Assembly: GCA_022447545.1 (NCBI GenBank) | Contig: JAKVBI010000010.1 | Location: 317,996-381,995, forward strand | Direction: 5' to 3' | Source: Myxococcota bacterium | Lineage (GTDB): Bacteria; Myxococcota_A; UBA9160; SMWR01 | Length of the DNA: 64,000 nt | Part shown: piece by piece, positions 1 through 12,203 of the stretch | How the letters are laid out: each line of letters starts with the position of its first letter | Position numbering within the stretch: the first letter of the stretch is position 1 | Position numbers and translations under genes: made by a program | Notes under the pieces: generated by a model | Database searches by the model: none | The model's input: the letters and a program-made list of their open reading frames with translations, nothing else | What the model was told of the DNA's origin: nothing

Positions 1-1
1 A

Positions 2-493
2 ATCGCGAAAAATGAGAACCCGCTCCAGGGTTCCTATGTGGTGGAGGAACTCACCGATCTCGTTGAGGAGGCGGTGTTGCAGGAGTTCGAGCGGCTGTCG
101 GCCCGCGGAGGTGTTTTGGGTGCCATGGAGACCCGATACCAACGGGGCCGGATTCAGGACGAAAGCATGCACTACGAGTCGCTCAAACAATCCGGAGAAC
201 TCCCGATCGTGGGCGTGAATACCTTCGAGCATCCGGATGCCCGGCAGGCCATTCCCCCTGCCGAGTTGATTCGCTCTTCGAACGATGAAAAGGATCGTCA
301 ACTCGCCAATCTCCGGGATTTCGAGGCCCGAAACGCCGAACGGACCCCCGAGGCACTCCGGAGACTTCAAGAAGTGGCCCGCAGCGGCGGCAATGTATTC
401 GGAGAGCTCATGCGATGCGTGCGGGTTGCCAGCCTCGGGCAGATCTCGGACGCCCTGTTCGAAGTGGGGGGCCGTTATCGGCGCTCAATGTGA
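2..493 (+). CDS. icmF: IcmF fused isobutyryl-CoA mutase, C-terminal part (5' truncated by window edge)
   Basis: The frame is open from the window edge and ends at the TGA at 491-493, leaving 163 residues. They match the end of the substrate-binding TIM-barrel region of IcmF, the fused mutase that interconverts isobutyryl-CoA and n-butyryl-CoA with adenosylcobalamin. Diagnostic stretches are NPLQGSYVVEELTD near the start, GELPIVGVNTF in the middle and the terminal LGQISDALFEVGGRYRR, which is how IcmF proteins end. The B12-binding and G-protein chaperone domains would lie upstream, outside the window. The next gene, methylmalonyl-CoA mutase, is in the same direction 103 bases on, so acyl-CoA mutases are grouped here. 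The identity is recognised from family memory; the missing N-terminus prevents checking domain order. Confidence 0.88.
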   Translation: MAKNENPLQGSYVVEELTDLVEEAVLQEFERLSARGGVLGAMETRYQRGRIQDESMHYESLKQSGELPIVGVNTFEHPDARQAIPPAELIRSSNDEKDRQLANLRDFEARNAERTPEALRRLQEVARSGGNVFGELMRCVRVASLGQISDALFEVGGRYRRSM

Positions 494-596
494 GCTCAGG
501 GGACCGACTGGATCGGTGGCCTACCGGCTGGCTATGGTTTCGCGCGACGGGGGGTGAACCCGTGGGTTTAACAAGGGCAGGAACTGGAGAAACGAG

Positions 597-2743
<2,147 letters not shown>

Positions 2744-2747
<4 letters not shown>

Positions 2748-3730
2748 GCCCGAAGATGGAATCGGGCCCGAGCGCTTCGGAGATCCGTGCCGGAGCCCGA
2801 GGAGCCCTGGCCAGAGCCATCACGCTGCTCGAGAGCGCGCGCAGCGATCGCGCTGCCGAGGGACGGCGACTGCTAGAAGCCTTGATGCCCAACACGGGGA
2901 CTGCCGTGCGGGTGGGCGTCACGGGTCCCCCGGGAGTGGGCAAGAGCACTTTCATCGAAGCCCTGGGGCTTCACCTTATCGAGCAGGGCCTCCAGGTGGC
3001 CGTACTGGCGGTGGACCCCAGCAGTCCCATCACCCACGGAAGCATTCTCGGTGATAAGACCCGAATGGAGCGACTGGCAAGGCGGCCTGAGGCGTTCATC
3101 CGTCCCTCTCCGTCGGGTTCGGCGCTCGGGGGTGTGGCGCATCGCACTCGGGAAACGTTGTTGGTCTGCGAAGCAGCAGGCTTCGATGTGGTTCTCGTCG
3201 AAACCGTCGGCATCGGCCAATCGGAGGTCGCTGTCCGGTCCATGGTGGATTTCTTTCTCGTGCTCCTCCAACCGGGTTCGGGCGATGATCTCCAGGGAAT
3301 CAAGAAGGGCGTCATCGAATTGGCGGACGGCCTCGTGGTCAACAAGGCCGATGGCGAACAGCGGATGGCAGCCGATCGAACGCGCAGCAGCCACAAGAAC
3401 GCACTGGGGTTGCTTCGCCCCCTCAGCTCCAATTGGGCACCCGACGTGCTCCAAGTGAGTTCTCTGGAGAGTGAGGGAATTGCCGACGTATGGCAGATGG
3501 TGATGTCCCACCGCGAAGCGCTCGAGGCCTCGGGCGAGATGCAGGAGCGGCGCTGCGATCAGGCTCGTGCCTGGCTCTGGGACCTGGTGGATGATGGCCT
3601 GCGAGACGCCTTTCAAAGCTCGCCTGGAGTCGTTTCCCGGCTGGATGAGACCCTTCGCGCCGTTTCAGACCTCAGAACGCCCGCCCCGGTGGCGGCTGCG
3701 GAATTGCTGCAGATCTTTCGGGGCGTCTGA
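2744..3730 (+). CDS. meaB: MeaB-type G3E GTPase, methylmalonyl-CoA mutase chaperone
   Basis: A 328-aa SIMIBI/G3E GTPase that gates cofactor loading of the mutase and protects or reactivates it. A P-loop GPPGVGKST lies near residues 60-69, followed by LAVDPSSP (switch region), the [11 protein letters not shown] motif typical of MeaB/ArgK, and NKADG for guanine recognition. The GTG start overlaps the mutase stop (GTGA), which supports co-translation in equal amounts. The mutase upstream is a single-chain enzyme without a built-in G domain, so a stand-alone MeaB is expected; IcmF, the other mutase here, normally carries its own. High confidence in family; direct pairing with this mutase is inferred from the overlap. 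Confidence 0.95.
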
Positions 3731-3863
3731 CGATCTCCGGGGTTCCCAACCGGCAAATGAACGGCAATGTGGCCGCGCGCCTCGCCTACACCCGTTAAGG
3801 AGTTCGTCCGATACAGGACTCCGTTGGGGGGCACGAGGAAAATTCCTCGGGAGATGGGTTCCA

Positions 3864-4523
3864 ATGGTGCAGATCAACATGCAGGAGCGCGAGATCAGCC
3901 TGAAAGTCGTCTATTACGGGCCCGCGCTCTCGGGAAAAACCACGAATCTCCAACAGATCCATAGCCTGATCGAGGCGGGGACCCGCGGCGAAATGCTCAC
4001 CTTGGATACCGCGGACGACCGAACGCTCTACTTTGATTTTCTACCCGTGCACTTCGACATCCACAACGGCTTCTCGGTGAAGATCAAGTTGTTCACCGTG
4101 CCCGGCCAGGTGATGCACAAATCGACCCGCAAGGTCGTGTTGTCCGGTGCAGATGCCGTCGTTTTCGTGGTCGACTCCCAGGCATCGAGTACCACTGCGA
4201 ACTCGTATTCGTGGCGGGACATGGAGTCGAACCTGACCGCGAATTCCATTGATGCCGACGCCATTCCCAAGGTGATTCAATTGAACAAGCGAGATCTGCC
4301 CGAGGCACAACCCCTCGAGGAGTACGAAGCGATCTGGCCGGGGATCCAACGGATTCCCGCCGTGGCCAACACGGGCGAGGGCGTCATCGAGACCTTCCGG
4401 GCGAGTCTCCACGGTCTCTACGGATCCCTGAATGACGAGCATCGGTTCGGAGAACGTTTTGGACTCGACGAAGCCCAGTTTGTAAAGAGCGTGCTCCGGG
4501 AGTTCCCACGGTCAAACCGGTAA
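3864..4523 (+). CDS. MglA-like small Ras-family GTPase
   Basis: A 219-aa cytosolic GTPase resembling MglA, the polarity and motility switch of myxobacteria. Visible motifs are YYGPALSGKTT (P-loop, residues 17-26), DRTLYFDFLP as in MglA, TVPGQ with Gln82 in the G3 position where Ras has DTAGQ, and NKRD at 141-144. The C-terminus is about 20 residues longer than MglA. The frame is open further upstream, but the ATG at 3864 begins the conserved MVQIN...ISLKVVYYGP start, so it is chosen. No MglB (roadblock) partner lies next to it, and it follows the mutase/MeaB pair after 133 bases. Function in polarity is inferred from family only. Confidence 0.88.
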   Translation: MVQINMQEREISLKVVYYGPALSGKTTNLQQIHSLIEAGTRGEMLTLDTADDRTLYFDFLPVHFDIHNGFSVKIKLFTVPGQVMHKSTRKVVLSGADAVVFVVDSQASSTTANSYSWRDMESNLTANSIDADAIPKVIQLNKRDLPEAQPLEEYEAIWPGIQRIPAVANTGEGVIETFRASLHGLYGSLNDEHRFGERFGLDEAQFVKSVLREFPRSNR

Positions 4524-4589
4524 CGGAATCCGAGTAAACGCCAACCATTCTGCGAACGACCACGCCCGACCTCCCCGCGGGGCTTTCGT

Positions 4590-4618
4590 TTGACACCGTT
4601 ACACTGCGCTGATAGCTT
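4590..4618 (+). promoter_or_regulatory. Putative sigma-70 type promoter upstream of ribBA
   Basis: A perfect TTGACA (4590-4595) is followed after 17 bases by TAGCTT (4613-4618), a weak -10 match. It lies in the 190-base gap between the MglA-like gene and ribBA, just after a GC palindrome (CCCCGCGGGG, 4573-4582). The -35 is good and the -10 is poor, so this is tentative. No FMN riboswitch elements were recognised between it and the gene. Confidence 0.35.
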
Positions 4619-4713
4619 GCAAACAGCGTCTCGTCCCATCTCCATCCCATACGACGCTCGCCCGCCGGAACCAGCGGTTTCATCCGCGGTCCGCACGGAA
4701 GGACCTCAGAGCC

Positions 4714-5982
4714 TTGCATCGCCCCCCCGCGAACGCCGAACACGAACCTCAGCAGGAACGGGTCCTGGATGTTCCCGCGTCAGTCGAAGCGGCCATCGAC
4801 GACATTCGAGCTGGGAAGATGGTCATCCTCGTCGATGATGCCGATCGGGAGAACGAGGGCGATCTATGCATCGCTGCCGAGGCGGTGTCGCCAGAATCCA
4901 TCAATTTCATGGCGACTCACGGTCGGGGATTGATCTGTCTCTCGCTCACCGAGGAGCGTCTCCAACAGCTCAACCTCGGGATGATGGTCCCGGATCACGA
5001 AAACAACACCGGGTTCGGCACCGCGTTCACCGTCTCGATCGAGGCGCGCCACGGGGTGACCACAGGAATTTCGGCCGCGGACCGCGCGACCACCATTCAA
5101 GCAGCCATAGCCGATGGGGCCGGGCCGTCGGATCTGGCTCGGCCGGGGCACATCTTTCCTCTGCGCGCACGAGAGGGTGGGGTGCTCCGACGCACAGGGC
5201 AGACCGAGGGTTCGGTGGATCTCGCGCGATTGGCGGGTTGCAAGCCCGCCGGTGTGATCTGCGAAATCATGAACGATGATGGGACCATGGCGCGTCTACC
5301 GGATCTGGTGGCGTTCTCGCGCAAGCACGGCCTCAAGATCGTCACCATCGCAGATCTGATTCAGTACCGCTTGCGAACGGAGCGCTTGGTCCATCGGGCG
5401 GCCATTGCATCGATGCCCACCCGCTTCGGCGAATTCAAGACCATCGTGTTTGATAACCACATCGATCGCGTGGATCACATGGCACTGGTCAAGGGGGAGA
5501 TTTCTCCGGATGAACCGACCCTGGTGCGCGTTCACAGCGAGTGCCTCACGGGCGATGCCTTTGGTTCGCTCCGCTGCGATTGCGGTGAACAACTGGAGTC
5601 GGCTCTGGCCATGATCGACGAGGCCGGTTCGGGGATCCTCCTCTACATGCGACAAGAAGGTCGCGGGATCGGTCTGAAGAACAAGATCCGAGCTTATGGG
5701 CTGCAGGATTCGGAAGGTCTCGACACCGTCGAGGCCAATGAACGCCTCGGTTTCCCTCCGGACATGCGCGATTATGGCGTCGGAGCACAGATTCTCGCCG
5801 ACCTGGGCGTTCAGAAAATGCGCCTGATCACGAACAATCCCGGCAAGCGAGCGGGGATCGAGGGGTATGGCCTCAGCATCGTCGAGCGGGTCGCCCTCGA
5901 GATCCAGCCCAATGCCAGGAATCGCGACTACCTGAAAACGAAGAAGGACAAGCTCGGGCACGTGCTCAATTTGATGGGCTAG
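4714..5982 (+). CDS. ribBA: Bifunctional riboflavin biosynthesis protein RibBA (DHBP synthase / GTP cyclohydrolase II)
   Basis: A 422-aa fusion making both precursors of riboflavin: 3,4-dihydroxy-2-butanone 4-phosphate from ribulose 5-phosphate, and the pyrimidine precursor from GTP. The N-terminal DHBP synthase half has [11 protein letters not shown] (about 42-52), ATHGRGLIC and the RPGHIFPL block. The C-terminal GTP cyclohydrolase II half has [13 protein letters not shown] with the zinc Cys residues (C...LRCDCG), RQEGRGIGL and the [15 protein letters not shown] ending. Both halves look catalytically complete, unlike some RibBA proteins with a dead half. The start is unsure: TTG at 4714 gives the longest sensible N-terminus, while the first ATG at 4819 would cut into the fold. 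It is a single gene, without other rib genes nearby. Confidence 0.93.
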   Translation: MHRPPANAEHEPQQERVLDVPASVEAAIDDIRAGKMVILVDDADRENEGDLCIAAEAVSPESINFMATHGRGLICLSLTEERLQQLNLGMMVPDHENNTGFGTAFTVSIEARHGVTTGISAADRATTIQAAIADGAGPSDLARPGHIFPLRAREGGVLRRTGQTEGSVDLARLAGCKPAGVICEIMNDDGTMARLPDLVAFSRKHGLKIVTIADLIQYRLRTERLVHRAAIASMPTRFGEFKTIVFDNHIDRVDHMALVKGEISPDEPTLVRVHSECLTGDAFGSLRCDCGEQLESALAMIDEAGSGILLYMRQEGRGIGLKNKIRAYGLQDSEGLDTVEANERLGFPPDMRDYGVGAQILADLGVQKMRLITNNPGKRAGIEGYGLSIVERVALEIQPNARNRDYLKTKKDKLGHVLNLMG

Positions 5983-6085
5983 CCAACGGAGGCCCGCGCA
6001 CCGAAGAGGGATCCCGACCCCGCTGGGATCCATGGCCCCGCCCGGCGTTCCGCCGGAGTGGGTGAAGACCAGGAGAGTCACACGC

Positions 6086-7066
6086 ATGTTCGAATCTGTC
6101 GATCACGTCGAGCGAGAACTCGCGAGCCACCAATATATTTGCGACAAACGGATCGCCACGGTGGTGTTTCTCGCCGAGAAACTCGAAAAACCCGTTCTGG
6201 TGGAAGGCCCCGCAGGAGTCGGCAAGACGGAACTCGCGAATGCCGTCTCCAAAGTGACGAAGCGTCCGATGATCCGGCTGCAGTGCTACGAGGGACTCGA
6301 CGAGGCAAAAGCCCTGTACGAGTGGGAATACTCGAAGCAACTGCTCTACACGCAGATCCTCAAGGACCGCTTCACCACACTCATGGACGGCGCGTCGACC
6401 CTTCGTGAAGCGGCTTCTCTCGTGGGCAAGGAGGACAGCGTTTTCTTCTCGGACCACTTCCTGGTGGCGCGCCCGCTGCTTCGCGCCATCACGTCCGAAG
6501 AAGCGCCTCTGCTGTTGGTCGACGAGGTCGACAAGTCCGATCCCGAGTTCGAGGCATTCCTTCTGGAGGTGCTTTCCGACTACCAGGTCACCGTTCCGGA
6601 GATCGGAACCTTCGAGGCGCGCAGCAAACCCATCGTGTTTTTGACCTCGAATAATGCGCGCGAAATGAGTGATGCTCTCAAGCGACGCTGCATTCACCTG
6701 TTTATCGACTTTCCTAGCCGCGAAGTCGAAGAGCAGATCCTCGCGGCCAAGGTTCCCGACGCTGGGGAGGCACTGATCGAGGATCTGGTGCGGATGATGC
6801 AGCGTTTGCGTGAACTCGACTTGAAGAAGACCCCTTCCATCAGTGAAACCCTGGATTGGGCGCGTGCACTGCTGGCCCTCAACGCCAACGAACTGAATGA
6901 AGACATCGTCAACGACACCTTCAACGTCATCCTCAAGTACGAAGGCGATGTACGGAAGGCTCAGGGTGAGCTTACGAAACTGCTGGAGAAGAAGTCGCCC
7001 GAATCCCCGACCAACGCTCCAGAGAACGCCAAACCCGATGCCCCGAAAAAGGGGGCCCTGCACTGA
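6086..7066 (+). CDS. MoxR-family AAA+ ATPase
   Basis: A 326-aa AAA+ ATPase of the MoxR type, which act as chaperones for maturation of metal-containing or multi-subunit complexes together with VWA-domain partners. Walker A is GPAGVGKTEL (near residue 38), Walker B is LLLVDEVDKSDPEFE, and sensor 1 is FLTSNNAREM. The charged, proline-rich C-terminal tail (last 25 residues) is probably disordered. The ATG at 6086 is preceded by AGGAG about 9 bases upstream and is preferred to upstream in-frame codons. The VWA protein downstream, 93 bases on, is the expected partner, as in CoxD/CoxE pairs. No substrate enzyme is encoded next to the pair, so the client is unknown. Confidence 0.9.
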   Translation: MFESVDHVERELASHQYICDKRIATVVFLAEKLEKPVLVEGPAGVGKTELANAVSKVTKRPMIRLQCYEGLDEAKALYEWEYSKQLLYTQILKDRFTTLMDGASTLREAASLVGKEDSVFFSDHFLVARPLLRAITSEEAPLLLVDEVDKSDPEFEAFLLEVLSDYQVTVPEIGTFEARSKPIVFLTSNNAREMSDALKRRCIHLFIDFPSREVEEQILAAKVPDAGEALIEDLVRMMQRLRELDLKKTPSISETLDWARALLALNANELNEDIVNDTFNVILKYEGDVRKAQGELTKLLEKKSPESPTNAPENAKPDAPKKGALH

Positions 7067-7159
7067 CCGAAAGCGCCTGGATCGCGCCTTGAGTTTCCGC
7101 CGTCGGCCAGTCCCCGGCGGTATCGAATCGAACCCGGTGCCGAAAGCGGGTGGGGAGAG

Positions 7160-8578
7160 ATGCAGAAAAAGATCCTCGAATTCGCGGACATTCTGAGAAA
7201 GAGCGGGATCCGGGTTTCGACCGCGGAGACGATCGACGCCTTCGAGGCACTCGATCTGTTGTCCCTCGACGAGCGTGAGCAGTTCCGCGACACCCTTCGC
7301 GCCACCATGGTCAAACGGGGTGAGGACGTTCCGACCTTCGACGAACTCTTCGATCTGTTCTGGTCGGGCTTCTACGACAGTCTGCGCGACAGCTTCGGAG
7401 ACGCGGCAAATCGTCTCGGCGATTTCGGTGTGGATCTGGACGAGCTGTTGAAGCAGATCTCCCAGATGCTCGAGGGGATGGACGGGGACATGGGGGACCT
7501 GTCCGAGTTGGCCCAGGCCATGCTCACCGCCGATCTCAACCAGATTGAACAGTTGATCATGGCGGCCGCGAACGCGGCCGAAATCAACATCGAAAACTTC
7601 CTGCAGATCGGCTTTTTCAGCCGGCGGACCCTTGAGCAGATGGGCCTAGACGACGCAGGAGGAGAGCTCCGTGACCTCGCGGCCGCACTCGAGGCCGCGG
7701 GGATGGACCCTCAGCAACTCGCGGCCCTGCGCGAATTCATCGATGGTCTAATGGACGCCGCGCGGAAATCCGTCCGGAACTTCACCGAACGCGAGTTGCA
7801 GAAGCAGAATCACGATTACATGGAGAAGTTCCGACGTGAGACCCTACTGGAAAAGAGCTTTTATCACCTAAGCGAAGAAGAGGTGAGGAAGATGCGCGAG
7901 GTGGTGGAGCGCCTCGCCCAGAAGATCAAAAACATCCTCTCCATCCGCCGTCGCAGATTGAACAAGGGAAAACTCGACCTGCACCAGACCCTGCGGAAGA
8001 ACATGGCGCTGGGTGGGGTCCCCTTCAATCTGATCTTCAAGCAGCGCAAGAAGGACCGACCGAAGCTCGTGATCCTGTGCGACGTCTCGTCGTCGGTCGC
8101 CAACGTCTCCCGCTTCATGCTGCAGTTCTGTTACAGCCTTCAGGAGGCGTTCAGCAAAATACGATCGTACGTTTTCGTCGCTGAGCTCGGTGAAGTCACC
8201 CATACCATGGAGGAGGGGGACATCAACGAGGCCATCGAGGAGGCCCTGGAAGGAGGCGGCGTCATCAACGTCTACACCCGATCGAACTTCGGGCATGCCT
8301 TCCATCACTTCTGGCAGAACTACCTCTCGGCCATCGACAATAAGACCACAGTCCTCATCCTCGGTGACGCCCGAAATAACTACAACGACGCCCGGGCGTG
8401 GTGTTTACGCGACATTCACAACAAGGCGAAAAACGTTGTTTGGCTGAACCCCGAAAGTCCCAGCGCATGGGGATTCGGTGACTCGGTGATGGACCGTTAC
8501 CGGCCGTACATCGACGTGGCCGAAGAGTGCCGTAACCTGCGTCAACTCAACGCGGTAATCGACCGACTCATCCTCTGA
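7160..8578 (+). CDS. VWA domain-containing CoxE-like protein
   Basis: A 472-aa protein of the CoxE/VWA family that works with MoxR ATPases. The N-terminal two thirds is mainly helical and acidic. The C-terminal von Willebrand A domain begins near residue 300 with CDVSSSV, an intact DxSxS metal-ion-dependent adhesion site, and has LGDARNN as the later aspartate motif. There is no signal peptide, so it acts in the cytosol. A GGGGAGAG ribosome binding site sits just before the ATG. It is 93 bases after the MoxR gene in the same direction, so the two probably form an operon. The long noncoding interval downstream marks the end of the unit. The client complex is not identifiable from the window. 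Confidence 0.88.
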   Translation: MQKKILEFADILRKSGIRVSTAETIDAFEALDLLSLDEREQFRDTLRATMVKRGEDVPTFDELFDLFWSGFYDSLRDSFGDAANRLGDFGVDLDELLKQISQMLEGMDGDMGDLSELAQAMLTADLNQIEQLIMAAANAAEINIENFLQIGFFSRRTLEQMGLDDAGGELRDLAAALEAAGMDPQQLAALREFIDGLMDAARKSVRNFTERELQKQNHDYMEKFRRETLLEKSFYHLSEEEVRKMREVVERLAQKIKNILSIRRRRLNKGKLDLHQTLRKNMALGGVPFNLIFKQRKKDRPKLVILCDVSSSVANVSRFMLQFCYSLQEAFSKIRSYVFVAELGEVTHTMEEGDINEAIEEALEGGGVINVYTRSNFGHAFHHFWQNYLSAIDNKTTVLILGDARNNYNDARAWCLRDIHNKAKNVVWLNPESPSAWGFGDSVMDRYRPYIDVAEECRNLRQLNAVIDRLIL

Positions 8579-8624
8579 TTTTCGGCAGCTTGCCTCACGA
8601 TTCGGCGGGTTTCCCCAGTCGAAC

Positions 8625-8645
8625 GGCAAAACCTAGGGTTTTGCC
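8625..8645 (+). other. Perfect 9-bp stem-loop in the 3' region of the VWA gene
   Basis: GGCAAAACC (8625-8633) pairs with GGTTTTGCC (8637-8645) across a 3-base TAG loop. No T tract follows on either strand, so it is not a standard intrinsic terminator. It starts 47 bases after the VWA stop codon and could protect the 3' end of the moxR-VWA mRNA. Confidence 0.5.
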
Positions 8646-8651
8646 TCGGGA

Positions 8652-8691
8652 CCCATGGTTCGCGGATTCCCCGGGAAACCGGGACCATGGG
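8652..8691 (+). other. Nested hairpin capped by a GAAA tetraloop
   Basis: The outer stem is CCCATGGT (8652-8659) with ACCATGGG (8684-8691). The inner stem is CCCGG (8670-8674) with CCGGG (8679-8683), closed by GAAA (8675-8678), a stable GNRA tetraloop only when read on the + strand. This suggests a folded + strand RNA, probably the 3' UTR of the moxR-VWA transcript or an RNA processed from it. Confidence 0.45.
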
Positions 8692-8710
8692 GTGTCAGTC
8701 TCCAGACGTG

Positions 8711-8743
8711 AAAAACGCCCCGCCCTTGGAGGGGCGGGGCGTT
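8711..8743 (-). terminator. Intrinsic terminator pointing leftward
   Basis: AACGCCCCGCCC (8714-8725) pairs with GGGCGGGGCGTT (8732-8743), a 12-bp GC-rich stem with a 6-base loop. The five A residues at 8711-8715 become a T tract immediately after the stem only on the minus strand. On the + strand the stem is followed by CGTCAGG, so it is a poor terminator for the moxR-VWA transcript. Confidence 0.7.
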
Positions 8744-8822
8744 CGTCAGGGGGAGGGCGGTGGATCGATGATGGGGGGTGAGAGGTTGGACATTTCGGGT
8801 AGAAATGTCTGAATCCACCGCC
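8711..8822 (-). ncRNA. Candidate C-rich small RNA with its own terminator (minus strand)
   Basis: Read on the minus strand, the segment starts with GGCGGTGGAT, which pairs over 10 bp with ATCCACCGCC. Inside is an 8-bp hairpin (GACATTTC / GAAATGTC, loop TACCC). The rest of the enclosed strand is single-stranded and C-rich (CCTCTCACCCCCC). A linker with CCTCCCCC leads into a strong GC-rich terminator stem ending in a run of T. There is no minus-strand gene to the right that the terminator could serve. C-rich unpaired tracts are typical of small RNAs that bind G-rich ribosome binding sites. No promoter could be assigned with confidence. Confidence 0.45.
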
Positions 8823-9031
8823 GCTCCATAACCTGTGAAACTTTCTGGCGAACCCCGTTTGAAGAATGATTCGACTTCTTGAGTATGCTGCGAAAGGGGG
8901 CCGGAGTCAAACACTATTTCGGTGCAGAGGGCGACATCCCCGATGTGCTCAAAAATCGACCGATAGGTAAAAACATCATACTTTTTAGTGACTTGGGGTT
9001 ACTAGTGAAAGCGCTTTGCTCATTTGTAGCT

Positions 9032-9050
9032 CGCCAAAACGCATTTGGCG
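9032..9050 (+). other. 7-bp hairpin in the miaB leader
   Basis: CGCCAAA (9032-9038) and TTTGGCG (9044-9050) pair across a 5-base loop, 31 bases before the miaB start codon. No T run follows. It may influence translation of miaB or be incidental. Confidence 0.35.
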
Positions 9051-9081
9051 GCGCCTCCGGGCTTCGGATACGGTAGGCCCC

Positions 9082-10553
9082 ATGAACGCAACCGAGCCCC
9101 CGCGCTTTGCGATCCGGACCTTCGGCTGTCAGATGAATGTTCACGACACCGAGAAGATGGCCAACCTCCTCCTTCACGCCGGTTACGCATGGGCGGAATC
9201 AGCCGAAGACGCCGAGCTGCTGATCATCAACACGTGCTCGATCCGCGACAAGGCTGAGCAGCGACTGTATAGCGATCTGGGCAGTCTCAGAGACTGGAAG
9301 ACGGCGAGCCCCGACCGCGTATTGGCCGTCGCCGGCTGCGTGGCTCAGCAGCAGGGAGATCACATCCTCGAGCGGTTTAACCATGTGGATTTCGTAGTAG
9401 GAACCCACAATTTGCGCTGGGTCGCGAGCATGGCGGAGGCGGCAGGGGAGGGTTGTCGATCTTCGAGGGTGGACGAGACGCCGTCCCAGGACCGTTTCGA
9501 CCTCCCCGAAAGGCATTCCGGCTTCACCAGCGCGACCCCGGGACGATCCTTCGTGACCGTGATGGAGGGGTGCGACATGTTCTGCACTTTCTGCATCGTG
9601 CCGATGACACGAGGCCGCGAGATCAGCCGAGAGGCGGCGAGGATCCTCGAGGAGGTCTCGGCACTGGCGACGACTGGAGTTCGGGAGGTGACGCTGCTGG
9701 GGCAGACCGTGAACGCGTACGGACGGCACGATGTGCGCAGAGGGCACACCGCCCAGCGGGGCACCCTGGCTTTCGCTGAACTCCTGGCGCGCATGGACGC
9801 AATTCCCGGCATTCAACGCATCCGTTACACGAGCCCGCATCCTTCGTTTTACGACGACGCGTTGATCCGAGCACACGCCGAACTTGAAAGCCTGTGTCCG
9901 CACGTGCACCTGCCGCTTCAGAGTGGTTCCGATCGGATTCTCGGAGCCATGCGTCGGCGGTACCGGGCAGGTGATTTTCTGCGCCTCGTCGACCAGTTGC
10001 GAGAGGCCCGGGCCGACCTCGCCATCACCACGGATCTCATCGTGGGCTTTCCCGGTGAGACCGACGCAGACTTCCGCGAGACTCTTCGCGTCGTAGAGCA
10101 GGCCGGTTTCGTCGACGGGTTCTCATTCAAATACTCACCGCGCCCGGGGACACAGGCCACCCAGTCCGACCTCCCGGAAGTCTCTGAAAAGGAGGCCCAG
10201 GCCCGACTCGAAACCCTGCAGGAGCAATTGCGGTCGCAGACCCTGTCCTACCACCACTCTCGCGTGGGCGAATGGACGGAGGTGCTGGTGGAAGCACCGA
10301 GTCGAAGGGGCGGCGGGCAGTGGATGGGGCGGGATCCTCATCATCGCGTGGTTAATTTCGAACTCCCTGCCGGCTCATTGGGGGCCGGGCAGATGCAGTC
10401 GGTTCAGGTTGTCGCTGCCACGCCACATTCGCTGATCGGAGAGGCCTCCCCTGAAAACGGTGTTTTCGAACCCGATCCGCTCGCCGTATCCGGGGTGACC
10501 CCGCCATCACCCCATGCAGCGGGATCGGGAAACTTGCGACTCGTGACGATCGA

Positions 10554-10557
<4 letters not shown>
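9082..10557 (+). CDS. miaB: tRNA-2-methylthio-N6-(dimethylallyl)adenosine synthase MiaB
   Basis: A 491-aa radical-SAM methylthiotransferase that converts i6A37 of tRNA to ms2i6A37. The N-terminal domain has the three Cys residues for the auxiliary 4Fe-4S cluster (FGCQMN, NTCSIRD and AGCVAQQ). The radical-SAM core has CDMFCTFC (CxxxCxxC). A C-terminal TRAM-like segment is followed by a roughly 45-residue tail rich in Pro and Ser. The ATG at 9082 starts just ahead of the conserved FAIRTFGCQMN. The frame is open upstream through AT-rich noncoding DNA, so the longer version is not accepted. The promoter for guaB overlaps the end of this gene. Longer than most MiaB (about 440-475) because of the tail. 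Confidence 0.95.
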
Positions 10558-12075
<1,518 letters not shown>

Positions 12076-12080
12076 ACTCG

Positions 12081-12118
12081 AACGCCCCCCGCGTTGAACG
12101 CGACCGTCCTCCCGGTCG
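12081..12118 (+). other. Two small hairpins between guaB and guaA
   Basis: AACGC (12081-12085) pairs with GCGTT (12091-12095), and CGACCG (12101-12106) pairs with CGGTCG (12113-12118). Neither is followed by a T run. They may partially attenuate or stabilise the guaB-guaA transcript. Confidence 0.3.
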
Positions 12119-12203
12119 CTCTGATGACACCCCGGGAAATCGGCCCCAACCATCGATCGGTGAGAGGCGGTTCGAGGTACGACGACCAGGGACGACGGCA
12201 GCC

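Larger units (their letters stand above)
8579..9081. other. Structure-dense noncoding interval between the VWA gene and miaB
   Basis: About 500 bases without a credible gene. They hold at least five clear hairpins: 8625-8645, 8652-8691, 8714-8743, 8756-8822 (nested) and 9032-9050. The stretch 8953-9035 is noticeably AT-rich for this genome and may hold the miaB promoter, but no good -35/-10 pair could be picked. The small open frames inside lack convincing composition or ribosome binding sites. No tmRNA, SRP RNA, RNase P or 6S core motif was recognised. Confidence 0.7.

Noticed and set aside
494-596. Cobalamin riboswitch upstream of methylmalonyl-CoA mutase
   Set aside because: The B12-box consensus was not seen in the 103-base gap.
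4524-4713. FMN riboswitch upstream of ribBA
   Set aside because: The conserved RFN element segments (AGGGTTC..., GGTGAAAT...) were looked for and not found.
8714-8743. Intrinsic terminator of the moxR-VWA operon on the + strand
   Set aside because: The stem is strong, but on the + strand it is followed by CGTCAGG rather than a T run; the T run is on the minus strand.
8579-9081. tmRNA, 6S RNA, SRP RNA or RNase P RNA
   Set aside because: The interval is structured, but the conserved core motifs of these RNAs were not recognised and the sizes do not fit.
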